Part shown: in pieces, positions 21,620-34,234 of the stretch
Numbering within the stretch: position 1 is the stretch's first letter
How the letters are laid out: each line of letters begins with the position of its first letter
Source: Dromaius novaehollandiae
Taxonomy: Eukaryota; Chordata; Aves; Casuariiformes; Dromaiidae
Assembly (NCBI RefSeq): GCF_036370855.1
Contig: NW_026991398.1
Coordinates: 1,240,001 to 1,304,000 of the forward strand
DNA: 64,000 nt
Direction of reading: 5' to 3'
Notes under the pieces: model-generated
Told to the model about the DNA's origin: nothing
The model's database searches: none
Seen by the model: the letters and a program-made list of their open reading frames with translations, nothing else
Translations under genes and position numbers: made by a program

Positions 21620-24600
21620 GCTCCCACTAGGCATGGGGGACTGTCCAAAGAGAAAAATAGAGGGACATGTTAGGAGAGACTTTTAAAGGAAAATAAATAA
21701 ATTAATAAAACATTCCATTTGTCATTAAAATCCCACATTGCTTCTCTCTTTATAGGGAAGCCCTTTGCCCACTTCCCTTGCTTGAGTTCTGGTTTGTGCT
21801 GGCTGAGAGTGTCATGAGGAGCAGGGACATTAGCCCACGCGCTCCGGTAGAGTCCGTCCTGCCGTACCTGAAGAGGGTTCATTGGAATGGGGGTGACTAG
21901 CTCTGACATTCACAATTTCTGTCAAATGAAATCCACTCGTCTTTTGGAAGGGCTTTTCAGCATCTTCACTCCCAGTTCTAAGGAATGAGGGTTGCAGAAA
22001 TGAGTTTTGGGTATTTTCTTAATATTGTTTTTCTTTGAGATGCCCTGTCACCCCTGGGTAGTGCCCCTTAAAAGGAGAAATCCTTGGCATTTCTACTGTG
22101 AGCCCTGAGAGGAGAGCATCCTCTGTCACTTGGTGCAGAGGGAGGACAGCCAGTGTGTCTATTAGTCTCATTCCCAGCTCTCCTGTGCTCACACCTCTTT
22201 GAGCTGGCCGATGATGTTACTCTGAAAACAAACAAGCCCCTGCTGAGGGCAGAGGAGTCCCATTTCAAAGTGCAGATCTCCAACCTTCTCTCCCTTTCTC
22301 AGGGCACCAGAGAGAGGTCTCCACACTCCCCTTCTAACTAAGGACACACAGGGCTCTTTTCAGCTGTCCGTCCACAGCCTCCCACCATCACCTTCATACT
22401 CTCAGCATCTCTGCACCTTCTTCATGGGTCTCTCAGATATCACAGATATGCTATGAGACAGCTGTGCCTTTCTGGAGGGCAGCTTAAAGCCTGACAGGAC
22501 ACCACAGGGATATGGTCAAAGGACCATTAGGAATAAAGACGGGCTGTCCTTAAGGGAGAGTCAGCTCAATTCCCAACCCCACGGACTGCATTTCCTGGCA
22601 CTCCACAGGTTAGAAGGGGTCTGGGGCAACTTCATTCCCAAGCAGATCCCTCTGCTGCACAACTTGCGGCATCAGTGTCTGAACTGCAGCTGAAAACCCC
22701 CAAGCCCAGGGAGCCCAAAAGCAAGAACAGGAGCAGCATGGACAGCAGGGGAAACAAGAAGCAACACGATGATCCTGCTGCCAAGGGAGGCAAGGAGAGA
22801 GAGAGAGACAGGGGGACTTGGGAAAGCCCTCACCATACCCAGATGGGCATGCCACCTGGCAGGACAGTTGCTCTCAGTCTCTTTGTTAAGCAGTATGAAA
22901 TGGGTCTGTGGCAGGAGAGATGCCCCTCTCCTCTGGCAGAGGTCTGGCTGCAGAGGAGGTGGCTGATGCCCTGGACCCCATGGCTGTCAGGACAGAGGCT
23001 CTGCTGGGCTTCCCTGCCCATCTCTGCTGCCTGGAGCTGTCCCTGCTGGCAGCTCTTTCTCTGTCCCAAGATCCCATCCTACCCTGTGTGTCCTCAGTTC
23101 TACCTTTCAGAGCTCAGTCCTGCCTTACAGAAACCTCTTGTACAGGGCACTGGCCAGGGGCTTGCTGAGGTTTTTCACAGATCTCTGTCTGAGAGGGAAG
23201 GTTTAGGAGTCCCAGTTCTTTGTCAAACCAGAAAACTCTTTCCTTTTGTTGCCCTGCAAAAATTAGGGAACTGAAAGCACATACCCTAAAAGGAAAGCTC
23301 CTTCCATTCCAAGTAGACCTTGCCCTGAGCTCCCTCTTGAAAAGTCCCCTCAGGAATGTGCTGAGGCTGAGCTGGAGCTGTGAGCAGCTGTGACCCTGAC
23401 CCACGCAGCACCCTCTCAGCAGGAGAATGAACCTGCCCTGCCACCCAGAGCTTCTCCCTGCAGTGCCATGGGCAGCTCCCCAGGCAGGCTGAGGGCTGAC
23501 CCTTGCAGGCAGCAGAGTCACTGCCCCAGGCACACAGCACCCTGGGGTGCAGGGACGCTGCTCTGAATCACAGCCCTGCGCAGACCTGGGTGCACTCCCT
23601 GGCCTCATACGCCTGCAGCCATCTCCGGAAGACGAGAGCAGGATGTCCTGTCCCTGTGATGGTGTGGCAGGAATCCTGCTCTGAAGCACCTCCCCCTCCT
23701 CTACAAAGGAGAAGCCAGAAGAGCGATACTTAAAATTCCAGTCATTGGATAGGCTGGGTTCAGAAGACCCCTCCAGGAACCTCAGTAGCATTGCCCTGCA
23801 GCCAGAAACTTACTGTGTCAAGGGCTGTGAAGATTTCCCCCACGAGGAGCTCTCCTCTGTCCTCCCACTCCACACTGCCTTCCACTTCTCTCTGCCTTCT
23901 CTCATCTCATGTCAGCAGCAGCAGGCAGTGCCCACAGCCCTGCTGCTCTTTGCAGAGGAGCTGCTCCTGCACACAGCTGTGTCTGGGCAGTGCTGCCAGG
24001 TTGCCATGAGCTCCCTCCATCCCAGGAGCCTGGCCCCACTCAGGAGCAGAGGCCCAGCTGAAGGCCTGAATTTCTCTGTCCCTTGTGCTCCCTCCTCCTG
24101 GGAAATGTTCAGTGCAATAAACTAAAATAATCACCTTTGGTCCCTCTCTAAACAATACAGAAAGACCAGTTGCAGCATTGTCACTTATTTCATCAAAGGA
24201 TGGTTATCTACGAGAGGTGGAAATGTCCCATTCTGGAAGCCCCTATTCCCATCTCTAAACTAGGCAGGACACCTAGAAGAGGACAAGAAGGGAGGTCATT
24301 TACCCATGGTTTGAATTTTCATTCAGCTAAGTCAATCTGTGTATCACATGCTCGTTTAGAAGCCCCTGGGCTGGAGTGGGATGCAGCTCCCTCCCATGAA
24401 CTCCAAAAGCACACAGAAGGCGAGATTCCCCTTGCTCAAGCTGATGTGAGCACAACATAGGTGTCTGCATGGGAGCTCCTTGCCTAAGCTCCCATTGTAA
24501 TCACTGGAGATGGAGGGTGGGAGTCAGTTGCTCACACACAAACACCTGGTGACAGCTGACGAGACAAATGTGGTCCCAGGCATATGTCAGTGTCTGCTTG

Positions 24601-25080
24601 CTCTGACAGAGCAACTGGGAGACCTGTATCCTTCTACAGCATCAGCATAGGGCAAATTGGAGAATTTCCTTGGCCATCTGAAATGACCCCAGATGCCTTC
24701 TGCTACTATGAGAGCTCCACTCACTATAAATGTGAGACACAGGCAGCTCCCTACAGCGCAAACTGTTGATGTACTCCAGTGCATAACATTGATTCAATGG
24801 CATAGAAATAGGCCTGCAGGGCCTATAGGTCAGATGCCTGTGGTGTCCAGCACAACCATGTCTCCAGCAGAGGAGAGCATGGCACCTACAGCAAAAGCAT
24901 GCCCCTTTCGAATGGCTCTGGGCCAGTGCCCCAGGGCATCTCAGGTTTCCTACCTGTGCCCAAACAACTGAATCCTACCTCTGCCTTTAGGGAAAGTCCA
25001 TCCTGTCTACATTCAAATGTGCTGCATAAATGGGAGGCCCATCACACCAAGGTCTCTGCTCTAGTCTCTGCACACTCAAA
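21620..25080. repeat. U3 non-coding block, direct copy of 2,041-5,660
   Basis: Contains the OR3 leader/intron region (to about 22,000), the receptor-proximal sub-block (22,010-23,270) and the best-conserved sub-block (23,290-24,200), which ends with AATAAA at about 24,116. A 100-codon open frame on the plus strand (23,800-24,125) is discussed and rejected as coding. No RNA gene or exon is recognised. Confidence 0.7.
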
Positions 25081-25570
25081 CCCTTCCTGCTCTCCTCCCC
25101 CTGAACCTCTTCTCACTCCCCCAGATGATAGGAACAGGGACTGTGCTAATGATGTCCTCAGGGTGGCTGTCCAGGCCCAGAGACTTCTTCAGTGACACCT
25201 TGTCCTGCCTGGAGATTGGTTCACCTCTGTCACAGGGCCCATGGTGCTGCAGAGTCAGCGCAGGCAGCAAACCCCTCTTCTGCCATTCCTGCACAGCCCA
25301 GCTCTGTTTCTCCCTGGCCTTGGGCACTGCAGGGTTTGCTCTCTTAGTGGGAACCTCCTTTCACCATTACATTGCCATCTGCTATCTATGCCAGCATGGC
25401 TTTGCTCAGAAATGGGGCCATTGTACACACGGTGTCCTTGGCCATTGGTAACAGGTGTTGCCATGACCAGTCTGTGCTCTGTGCCACAGCTGAGGCTCTG
25501 CAGCCCAAATACATGCACATGCATGCAGCCTGGGGTACACACAGGAACAGCTGGAGTTGTACAAGCTGTC
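25080..25570 (+). pseudogene. Decayed class II olfactory receptor, U3 copy
   Basis: The best-preserved TM3 of the five fossils: one frame (about 25,290-25,440) reads CTAQLCFSLALGTAGF, then ALLVGTSFHHYIAICYL, matching the OR pattern C..QL.FFLALGTTEF.LL..M..DRY.AICYPL. Just upstream, RPRDFFSDTLSCLEIG matches TM2. In another frame, PQLRLCSPN marks EC2 near 25,490. It is broken in several places, with no TM5-TM7. The DRY acidic residue has become H, so this piece could not signal even if it were joined to the rest. Confidence 0.75.
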
Positions 25571-27290
25571 AGAGATCTGAAACATCATAGGAATGACTGA
25601 GTTGTGCTGCAATCACTCACAGGACTGGAGGGCAATGCTTGTAGGGTACAATCTCTTCAGGAGGGACTGTCAGGGAAGATGAGGAGGGGGGATGCCCTTT
25701 GTGTGGAGGGGCAGCGTGGGTGTGTGAAGCACTTCCACGGGAGAGGCAAGGATTTGGGTGAGAGCTTGTGGGTGAGCATCACAGTAAGGGTGACATTATG
25801 ATGGGAGTTACAGACCACCTAATCAGGGTGAGGAGATGGATGCAGTCTCCTTTAAGCAATGTGAGCAAATCTGTGGATCAGAGCCCTGTTTCTTGTAGGA
25901 GGGACTTTTATCTCCCTAACATTCATTGAAAGGGCAAACCGCAGAGTGCAAGCAGGCCAGGAGGTTTCTGGAGGGCATCAGGGACAACTTCTTAGCACAG
26001 CTGCCAGATGGGCCAATGCTCATGATGCTTTCTTGTATCTGGAAATTTGCAACAGGGAGGAACTGATCAGGGATGGAATAGTTAGTGTCAGCCTTGTCTA
26101 CCGTGACCATGAAAAAGTGGAGTTCCAGATGCTGAGGGGAGCCAGCAAGGACAGTAGTGGAGCACAGACCCTGGACTTCAGAGGAACAGGCTTTGGTCTG
26201 TTCAAGGGACTCATGGGGGATCCCAGCTCTGAAGGGCCCAGGAGCTCTGGAAAGCCAGCAGGTCTTTAAGGACAGCACCTGCCAAGCACAAGAATGGTCC
26301 ATAGTGATACTCGCTAAAAGTAGCCGACATCTTGGGAGATTGGCTTGGCTACACTGGGAACCCCAAACTGAGCTGCAGGACAATAAGGAAGAATAGTAGA
26401 GGAAGGGAGAGGCTGGAGAAATTCAGAAATGTTGTCCAGCAAATCAGGGATGGTGTTAGGGAAGCCAAAGCTCCCCTAGGGTGGACACTTGCAGGGGACG
26501 CCAAGGGCATGAAGAAGAGCTGCTACTGCTTCAGTTACACTAAAAGAATAAAAAGGAAAATGTTGGCTCACTGCTGGATTGGGCAGGGAAACTAGTAACA
26601 GCAGCTGCAGGTAGGTCTGAGGAGCTCAGTGTCTTTTTGGCACTGAGCATGGATTTGCTGAAGACAAATCATTCCTGAGCAACCTGATTGCCTTCATGAT
26701 AAAAGATGTGTAGCTGTGGAGAAGAGGAGAGTAGTGGATGTCATTTCATGATTTTAGTAAGGCGTTTGACACTGTCTCCAAGAATGCTCTTCTATACAAG
26801 TAAGGCATTATGATAGTCTGGGTAGACAATTGGATGGGTAAAAAAAACGGTTGGATGATCAAGCTCAGAGGGCTTTTGTGAATGAGTTGTGCTTTACCTG
26901 TAAGTGGAGTATACAGGACTCTATACTGGGACCTGTCCTGTTTAACATTCATCAGTGACCTGGAGGACACAACTCTCATCACATTTGCAGATGGCATCTC
27001 ATCAGGAGAACAGTCATAAGGTTGAGAGTTGCCATCCAGATGGATCTCAGCAGGCGGGAGGAATGGGTGGCCAGTACCTTTGTGAAATTCAAAAATGAAG
27101 CAAATGCCTGGTCCTGCCTCTGGGACAGACCAACACCCTGCAGTGATATGGGCTGGGGACTGCCTGGCTGGGCAGCAGCTCTGCGGAAAAGGATGTGGGA
27201 TAAACTCATCCAGTTGAGATTTGTGTTTCTGCATTCAGGAAAACATCATCACCAGAAGAGTAACCTGTCTCATTTTTTAAACAACTCGCT
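25570..27290 (+). mobile_element. CR1 LINE, 3'-truncated copy (U3)
   Basis: Endonuclease and reverse-transcriptase remnants in CR1 order. They start near 25,600 (IGMTELCCNHSQDWRAM), include GCSDHE-like and DFRGTGFGLFKGLMG pieces (about 26,170) and reach ADDKSFLSNLIAFMIKD (about 26,655) and SKAFDTVS (about 26,757). Details such as the run before 26,810 match the outer CR1 of U4 rather than U1 or U5. It ends without a CR1 tail near 27,230-27,290, at the unit boundary. Confidence 0.8.
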
Positions 27291-27840
27291 TTAATGCCAG
27301 CTCTCAGAAGTCTAGAAAGTGGTGGATGTACTCCTACTGAAGTCTGCTGATAGAAATCGGTGTAGTTGTCTTCTGAAAGGTGCTGAAACAAAAGATGGAA
27401 TTTAGCTTCCTAATTTGTATAGATTTGGCCCTTTTGAAGAAAGAACTGATACTGTAGTTAAAGCATTGAAATGCTCAGTTCATTCACATTACAAACACTG
27501 TAACCCCTATCTTTTGCAATGGCAGACTGTCAGAAGGTATGCTAGTAGTAAACAGATCTTGATTGCCTGGCACATGGCAAACATTGCATAGACGTGACTC
27601 AGGATATAAATAAATAATAATAATAAATAATAAATATAAAAAATAATAATAAATAATAATAAAATCTCAAAATTCCCAGAATCATTCTCCCAGGCAAAAT
27701 TATACATGTTTAATAAGCGTGTGTGTGTGGGAATGGGGGGAAGGCTGGGCCTGAGTGAATCTCTTGACTCAGAAAAACCTTTGGACAAACGTTTTCAGTG
27801 TTGTTTTCTGCTGCAGCAAATTCTAGAAGATTCAGGTAGG
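27290..27840. other. Single-copy AT-rich spacer at the U3/U4 junction
   Basis: About 550 bases with no match elsewhere in the window. It contains an AAT-rich microsatellite (27,605-27,664) and a short GT run (27,719-27,728). It lies at the centre of the large inverted repeat. No gene is seen. Confidence 0.6.
27605..27664 (+). repeat. (AAT)n / (AAAT)n microsatellite
   Basis: An imperfect run of AAT and AAAT triplets and quadruplets, about 60 bases. Confidence 0.95.
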
Positions 27841-30320
27841 CTGAATTCATCTCTCTCCCTTCCGAGATGAAATCCCAAGTGTGGATCTGAGGCTACTTTG
27901 GGCAAAGATCCCCTCTTGGCAGTGAGGTGTGGATAAAAGCAAGTGAGGGTCAGTTCCTTCTAGAGTGGTCCAGGGCTGTCCCAGGAGGCCTTGCACAGTT
28001 CAGCTCACCCACCCATCATCAAACTGTACATTGGAGCCTGCAGAATGACACTGTAAAAAAACCCTCTGGCTGGTAATACTCCATCATGCGCTACTTTGGG
28101 AAGGTTGAGGTGCCAAAGGAAGCCTCCAGATAATGTCCATGGTGTCTCTGGGCCAAGAGGGCAGCACGCTGGGCTTGGAGGAGACCTAGGGGAGGAGCTG
28201 TGTGCTGCCTGGTGGTAGGTTCGCTCCAGAGAGTTAGTCCTGAGCAGGGAGGTAATGAGCTGTGCCTGCCTGCCTGCTGGCCATGGGCTGGTGGGGTTAC
28301 TGCAACAGAGGTGCCCTCACAGTCAGCACCCAGATGGGTCCCTGTCACCTGTGTCACCCCCTCCCCTCCCCAGGGCTGTCATTGCTGCTGGGTGGGCTCT
28401 CTGAGGAACTGGGTGACATCACAAAGCCTGCTGGCCAGCACATCTGCTGAGGGCCAATCAGGCTGCTGCAGTGGAAGTGACCTCACAACCAACACTGCAG
28501 CCAGGTCCCCTTTGCCTGCCTTTCCCCATCCTCCTGCCTGTATATCATCTTTGGTGGGATGAGTGGTGGTGTGATTCTCTTCTTGTCCTCAGAATGGCTC
28601 CTACCAGAACCCAGCCCATGAGGTTCCTCTACAAGAGGTGACCTCACCATCAATACTGCCAATGTGTCACTTCTGTGTTTTTCTCCCCTGTCCCTCTTTT
28701 GAGTTGTCATCTCTTCTGGGCCCCACATTCAACATCCCAGTCTCATCCCTTTACTGACACCTCCCTCTCCCCTATCCCCATGGAATTACACGCACATGGT
28801 GGGACAGCTCACATGGCAGGATGAAACTGGGCTCCTGGGGAAGACAGGCTGGAGTGGCGAGGAGGTGCAGGTGTGCTCTGTGCAAAGGGGTGGCTGGAGT
28901 GCACAGGGCTTTGCCTTGGAGCAGGTGATGAGCCAATCGAGACCTTGTAGGAAGGAGAAGAGGACACAGCAGTCTGGGTGACATTCTGGGAGTGTTTGCC
29001 AACAGCTGCCTGAGGAGGGAAGGGAAGCAGCTGAAACCTTGTGCAGGCAGCTGGGGGAAGCCTCATGGTCCCAGATCCTGGTTCTCACAGGGTAGTTTCA
29101 CCCCCTTGAAATCTGCTGGGAGGGCAGTGGGCCTGGGCACAAGCAGCCCAGGAGGTTCCTGGAGAGTGCTGAAAACAATTTCTTGGCACAGGCAATCAAT
29201 GAGCCAACACCAGCTGGACTCTGTCAGTCACAAGCAGAACAGACATGGATGGAGATGTAAAGGTTGAGGGCAGCCATGGCTGCAATGATCCTGAGATAGT
29301 GGAGATGTAAGACAAAAAGCTGAAGAAGAGCCCAGGGCTGCAGGGGAGCCGATTTCACCTAAATGAGGATCTGCTTGGCAGGATCCCCCAGGAGACTTCC
29401 CTGGGGGGCAGAGAGGCCATGAGGCCTCTGTAAAGAGAGACTAGGCAGAGGAAGAGAGGACAGAGAGGCAGAGGAAGAGAGAGGAGACATGTCCATTTGA
29501 ATACAGTAGTTTCTCAAAACAAAGTTTCTCCATTCAGAGTGTTGGCAGGAAATTTATCACATTGAATAGCTGTACATTTATATAAATATATACACTCACG
29601 TAGAGTAATTACTGTAGTGTATGCATATGGTGCTGCCAATCAGAAGGAAAGAAATTATTCATTAGAATTGATAAATGTTTGATGTTCTGAAAATGAAGAT
29701 TTGTTTCAGCTCTTGCATAGAAATATTTTTGGCATATTTTCACCCAGTGATGTGAACTTTATGTTCAGGCCTTTATAGATAGAGAGGCCATTGCTGCCAG
29801 AGATGCCCTGTGTGTTCCCATGTGGTGCTGGGAAATGTGACGCAGGAACCATGGGAACCTTTCTGGAGCATGGGCTAGTCACCAGGATAAGCATCTCCCA
29901 ACCTCCCAGTGGGACAACTTATTTCCATTGACTAGAAAGGGCAGTCCAGACAGCTGGATTAGCCAGAGACATCTGCCCTGAAGGGGTCTGGCATTGAGTG
30001 AGCTAATTCACATCCCTGTTGTCACCTCAAACGGAGTTGCACTTCATGACCATGCAGGGAATGAAAAGGGTTTGTGGCTAGATGTGTAGGGACTCCTTTA
30101 AGACATCACTGTAACACAGGTACATTGAGATTGGTGCAAATTAGGCCACTGATAAATAGAGTGTTTTCACTGAGCTGATCAGCCTGCTTTCCTCTATCAG
30201 CTGTGACAGCACAACATCTCATGATGTGACTCGCTGTATGCAAGGAGTGGCAAGAATGATCCTGGGCAGGGAGTGGTTTGAGGGGCACTGGATTTGTGTG
30301 AGACACATAAATAGTATTTT
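27840..30320. repeat. U4 distal block, inverted copy of about 56,800-59,060
   Basis: The first part (27,840-28,090) is the reverse of 58,750-59,060. Then about 28,170-28,800 holds diverged tandem repeats of roughly 165 bases with TGACCTCA and CCAAT motifs (inverted in U5 at 58,034-58,640). The rest (29,470-30,320) is AT-rich and matches 56,820-57,690 inverted. No gene is seen. Confidence 0.65.
29090..29440 (+). mobile_element. CR1 endonuclease-linker fragment
   Basis: Decayed plus-strand reading resembles the CR1 stretch after the endonuclease: EICWEG-like, then QPRRFLESAENNFLAQAINE (29,140-29,205), with shifts after it. Only a part of the element is present, with no tail. A shorter inverted match is at about 57,740-57,840. 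Confidence 0.6.
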
Positions 30321-31400
30321 GAATAGTGTAGGCCCTCTGCAGCTCCCAGGGGCACCAGTCTCCTGCAGGTCCCCTGCGAGAGCTGCTGGGCCCAGGCAAG
30401 TGCCTCAGAGACACCGGGGCCTCTCCAAGTGCCACTGGGTGCTTGTGGTTGGACACCTGAGCTTAGCCTGGAAAGGTGAAGAACTGTTTTCAACATTTCA
30501 AAAATAGAAGACCACTTTCATCAGCTCAAATGATTGGCTAATTTTAAAGTCAATGTTTTCCTGTGATGAAACGGTAGAAATCTTCAGGAAGGGTCTTAAT
30601 CTCGGGAGAAGAAATATTGATTTGCCCTTGACCTTCTGTATTCACTGCTCTGTCTATTAGGCTGTGGATGTAATCTCAGAGATCTCTCACGTATTTCCAT
30701 GTGTCCTGATTAACTTGATCATATTTAAAGACCTCTTTGCTCAGACTCTCTGGACATATGCACTTTCCCTAGTTTTCCAATTTTCCTCCTCCCCTTGCTC
30801 TTTATCATTCAGATACCTCTCAGCTCTCCAGTTGCTGCTCTGAGCTTCTGGGAGTCTGAAGCTTGTCTCATCTTTCAGCAGTCTCAGTGTCTCTTTAGCC
30901 AGCTCCTTTGTTCTGCTTCTTGTCTGTCCTTTCCTATCTATCTGTCGAAAACATTTCAAGGAAGGTTATGTGTTGTGGGCAGTGGACCTCACTGGAGGCA
31001 GCTTGGACTTGACATAGAGTTGAGGAGTGTCTTTTATCTTTTATTAAAGTGTTTCAAATCTTATTTTGTTTGATTGCAATTAAGACAAATCCTTCTGTGT
31101 CTGTTTGCAGCTAGTTCTCTATGGAAAGCAGGTGGGAATTGTTGCACATGAGCTGTAACATTCAGCTAGAGACTTGAGAGAAAAAAAGCTGGATTTTAAC
31201 CAGAGTGCTCTAAGTCCCCAGTGGCTGATGAGGGAACTGGCAGGGCTGGGGAGCTGGGGAGGAAGGTTGTCCATACATGTCTCCTATCAAAAATACTGCT
31301 CATCCTACATGTGCAGACTTCATTTGGAGACCCAGTGGGTCAGTGTGAATTGGAGAATGTGGGTATTGCTTATTCTGAAAACTGAAGAATAAAGAAAGCT
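30320..31400. repeat. U4 block F, inverted copy of 9,760-10,660
   Basis: Matches U1 and U5 block F in reverse. The GC-richer piece with its A tail seen in U1 and U5 is cut off here at about 30,330. In U5 about 220 bases lie between the same flanking words. No gene is seen. Confidence 0.6.
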
Positions 31401-32960
31401 TCAGAAGCAGACATCTTTTGTTTTCAGGTGCTCATTGAAATCTGCCTAATCTCAGTACACTCCTGAAAGCTTCCCAATTAGCCACACAAGACTTGAAGAA
31501 CTGAAGAAAATTATGGAAAGAGGCATGGCTCCTTAGGGCTTTGGACATTTTAATGACCCCTGAGGTGTACTTGGTGCTGAGCCCATGAACCACAGATGCT
31601 GAGAAGAGACTGAGCAAACCTCTCAAGTAGTTGAAGTCAGAAGCAAATCCCAAGTTTCTTGGAGGGTTAACGGGTCCCACTGAGGGCCATTACCAACAAA
31701 GTCTCCCCAGGGGCTGATTAGAGCAGAAAGCTGGAGGCCCTGATTGCAGGTAGGCAAAGGCAATGTGCAGGTGGCTCTGATGCCAAGTCAACCTGGATGT
31801 GTGTTGTCAAGCAGAGCAGCCAGGCACTGACAGCCAGCCCCTGCGTAGGGTGATCCTTTCCATCATGCATTGCTCAGGGCCCTTCCTGGGGGCAGTGTGC
31901 GGGTGGGGGTGCACAATGCCGAGTGCAGGACCATGATACGGCACCTCCTGGGCTCCCAGGGGACAAGGAGGCAGCAAGGCCACAGTGCTTTAAGGCATGG
32001 TGCCTTCTCATGGACCTCGGTGGCAGAGACACCAGCCATAGCCAAGAGGACAAAGACCTGGCTGTGTTGGGAGGTGTCAGCCTTGGTAGTGCCCCTGGCC
32101 ATCTCCACCTCAGGCTGTGCTATGCTTTCCCACGCCTGTGCCTGTTTCCCTGCAGACTGTAGACACCCAACCTGCTTCCCCACCTTGCTCTCACCCTGTG
32201 ATCTCCTGACCTCTCCTGATGTCTTGCCCTCCTCACTTGCTTTTCCCTTGACACACAAAGCCAGAGCCTGACCACAGACTCCCTCTGGGTGACCTGTGGT
32301 ACCACAGCACTACCTTAGGAGTGACATTTTCTTTTCCTAATGTCACATCTAAACCTCAAAAGCTGCTGCTTCCAGCTTTGTCTCTTTCTCATGCTGTTTC
32401 CCACTACCAAGGAAAGCTCCAGCATTTCTGAAACCACCCTTCAAGCAGTTACAGCCTCCTACTCTCCTGCCCTTTGCCTGCACTTCAGCAGGCTAAAGAA
32501 GCCCAGGTCCCTCAACCTCTCCTCACAGATGGGATTATTCCCACCTAGGCACAGGACTTGACACTTCTCTTGTAAATCTTCTTGAGGTATCTGTTGTCTG
32601 AATCATCCGAGTTTCTCAGGAGCCTTCTGGACTAAAGTTCATCTGTGTCAAAATGAAAAAACAAAGCAAAAAAACCCCAAATAAACCAGAACAGCGCCAA
32701 TGAGCTCAGGGTAAGCAGGGGTGGGGTGGGCTGTATGGGAACAATCAGAATGGTAAAAGATACAATTTTAGAAGGGGAGAAAATAGAAAAAAAAGGAAAT
32801 TAAAAGTGAAAAAAAGGATTGATCAGGGCAGACTTGGGAATTCCTGACAAAAAGCCCTGCATCTGAGTAATTCTGCCTGGAGGAGGACAGGAAAGCTAGC
32901 CTACTTCCACTGTCACGGGGAACCTGCATGCTTGCCCTGACATCAACAAGCGATCGAGAG
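31400..32960. repeat. U4 block E, inverted copy of 8,490-9,760
   Basis: The open frame shared with U1 and U5 is on the minus strand here (31,863-32,258). A CR1-like piece (GTCCCTCAACCTCTCCTCAC) is at about 32,505. An A-rich tract (32,650-32,820) corresponds to the T-rich tract of U1 and U5. No gene is called. Confidence 0.6.
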
Positions 32961-32961
32961 T

Positions 32962-34234
32962 GGGAAGAATCATGGACTCCTTCAGGATGGAAGGGACCTC
33001 AGGAGGCCTCTAGCCCAATCTCCTTGCTCACAGCAGGGTCAGCTCTGGGGTCAGACCAAGTGACTCTGGCCTTCATCCAGTCTCGTCTTGGAGACCTCCA
33101 AGGCAGGAGACTGCACAGCCTCTGTGGGCAACCACTTCCAATGCGTGACCATCCTTGTAGTGGAAAAGCTTTTCCTTATGTCCTGCATGAACGTCTCTTC
33201 TTTCAACTTATGCCCATTGTTTCTTGTCCTCCCACCATGCACTCTGGTGGAGAGCCTGGCTGCATCTTCTGGATGACCTCCTCGTAGCCAGTGGAAGGCT
33301 GCTGTGAGATCCCTGCAAAGCCATCTCTGCAAGTTGAACAAGCCCCATTTCCTCACAGAGCAAGTGCTCCAGCTCCCCAACTACTGTGCGGGCCCTCGAC
33401 TGAACTCGCTCCCAGTTATCAACCTCTTTCTTTTCCTGGGAACCCAACACTGGAGGCAGTGTTCTGGAAGTGGTCTAATGAATACTGACTAGAAGGTGAT
33501 CATCATTCCCCTCGACCTCCTGGCTGTGCTCCTGCTCAGACAGCCCATGATGCTTCCAGCCTTCTTTGCTGCCAGGCAACACTGCTGGCTCCTGTTTTGC
33601 CTCTGTCCACCAGGACCCTCAGGTCCTTTTCCACAGAGCTGCTCCCCAGGCACTCAGGCCCCAGCCTGTAACACTGTGGGGTGTTGGTTTCTCCCTGGCG
33701 CGAGACCTTGCATTTGTCCTTATTGAATTTCATGAGATTCCTGACAGCCCATTCCTCCTGCCTGTCTAGGTGCCTCTGAATGGCAGCCCTCAAGCATAAG
33801 ACCTGCCCCTCCTCCCTCACCCCCCACAGTTTTTGGGTCCTCAGCTAGCATCTTGAGTATTGCCTCTTGCACGTCACTAATAAAGCTGTTGAACTGGACA
33901 AGTTCCTGGAGAGACCCCATGGTGCTCCACTTCTCCCTGGCCTCCAGGAAGAGTACTACGCCCTCACCACTGCCCTCGGAGCCTGACCATCCAAGTTCTT
34001 TAGCCATCTGGTTGTCTACCCATCTAGACAGTAAAGTTCTAAATTGTATTCCACAAGAATATGGTGGGAGACAGTGTCAAACAGTTTGCTAAAATCAAGT
34101 TGAAAGACACTTTCTGCTCTCCAACCACCAATAGACCTATTTAATCATAGAAGGCAATCAGGCTCTGGGCAGGCCATGTCAAGTGCTAATCCGCATATAG
34201 AAAAGGAATTCCTGCCTGCAAGAACTGCAGTAGC
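32962..34234 (-). mobile_element. CR1 LINE alpha, 5'-truncated (U4)
   Basis: The 3' half of a CR1 on the minus strand. The tail sits at about 32,962-33,000 (reverse of CCATGATTCTTCCC). Then come late reverse-transcriptase remnants such as NLMKFNKDKCKV (about 33,735). This copy matches the 3' part of the CR1s in U1 and U5. At its upstream end it abuts the tail of a second CR1 (beta). Confidence 0.8.

Noticed and set aside
23800-24125. A ~100-codon open frame (ELSSVLPLHTAFHFSLPS and on) kept in U1, U3, U4 and U5
   Set aside because: Between U3 and U5 nearly all base differences change the amino acid, the frame is broken in U2 and no domain is visible. It fits non-coding DNA of shared ancestry.
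23290-24160. Possible LTR identity of the best-conserved sub-block (ends with AATAAA)
   Set aside because: No TG...CA ends or target repeats were found, and all five copies sit at the same place in the unit. This is a duplicated flank, not separate insertions.
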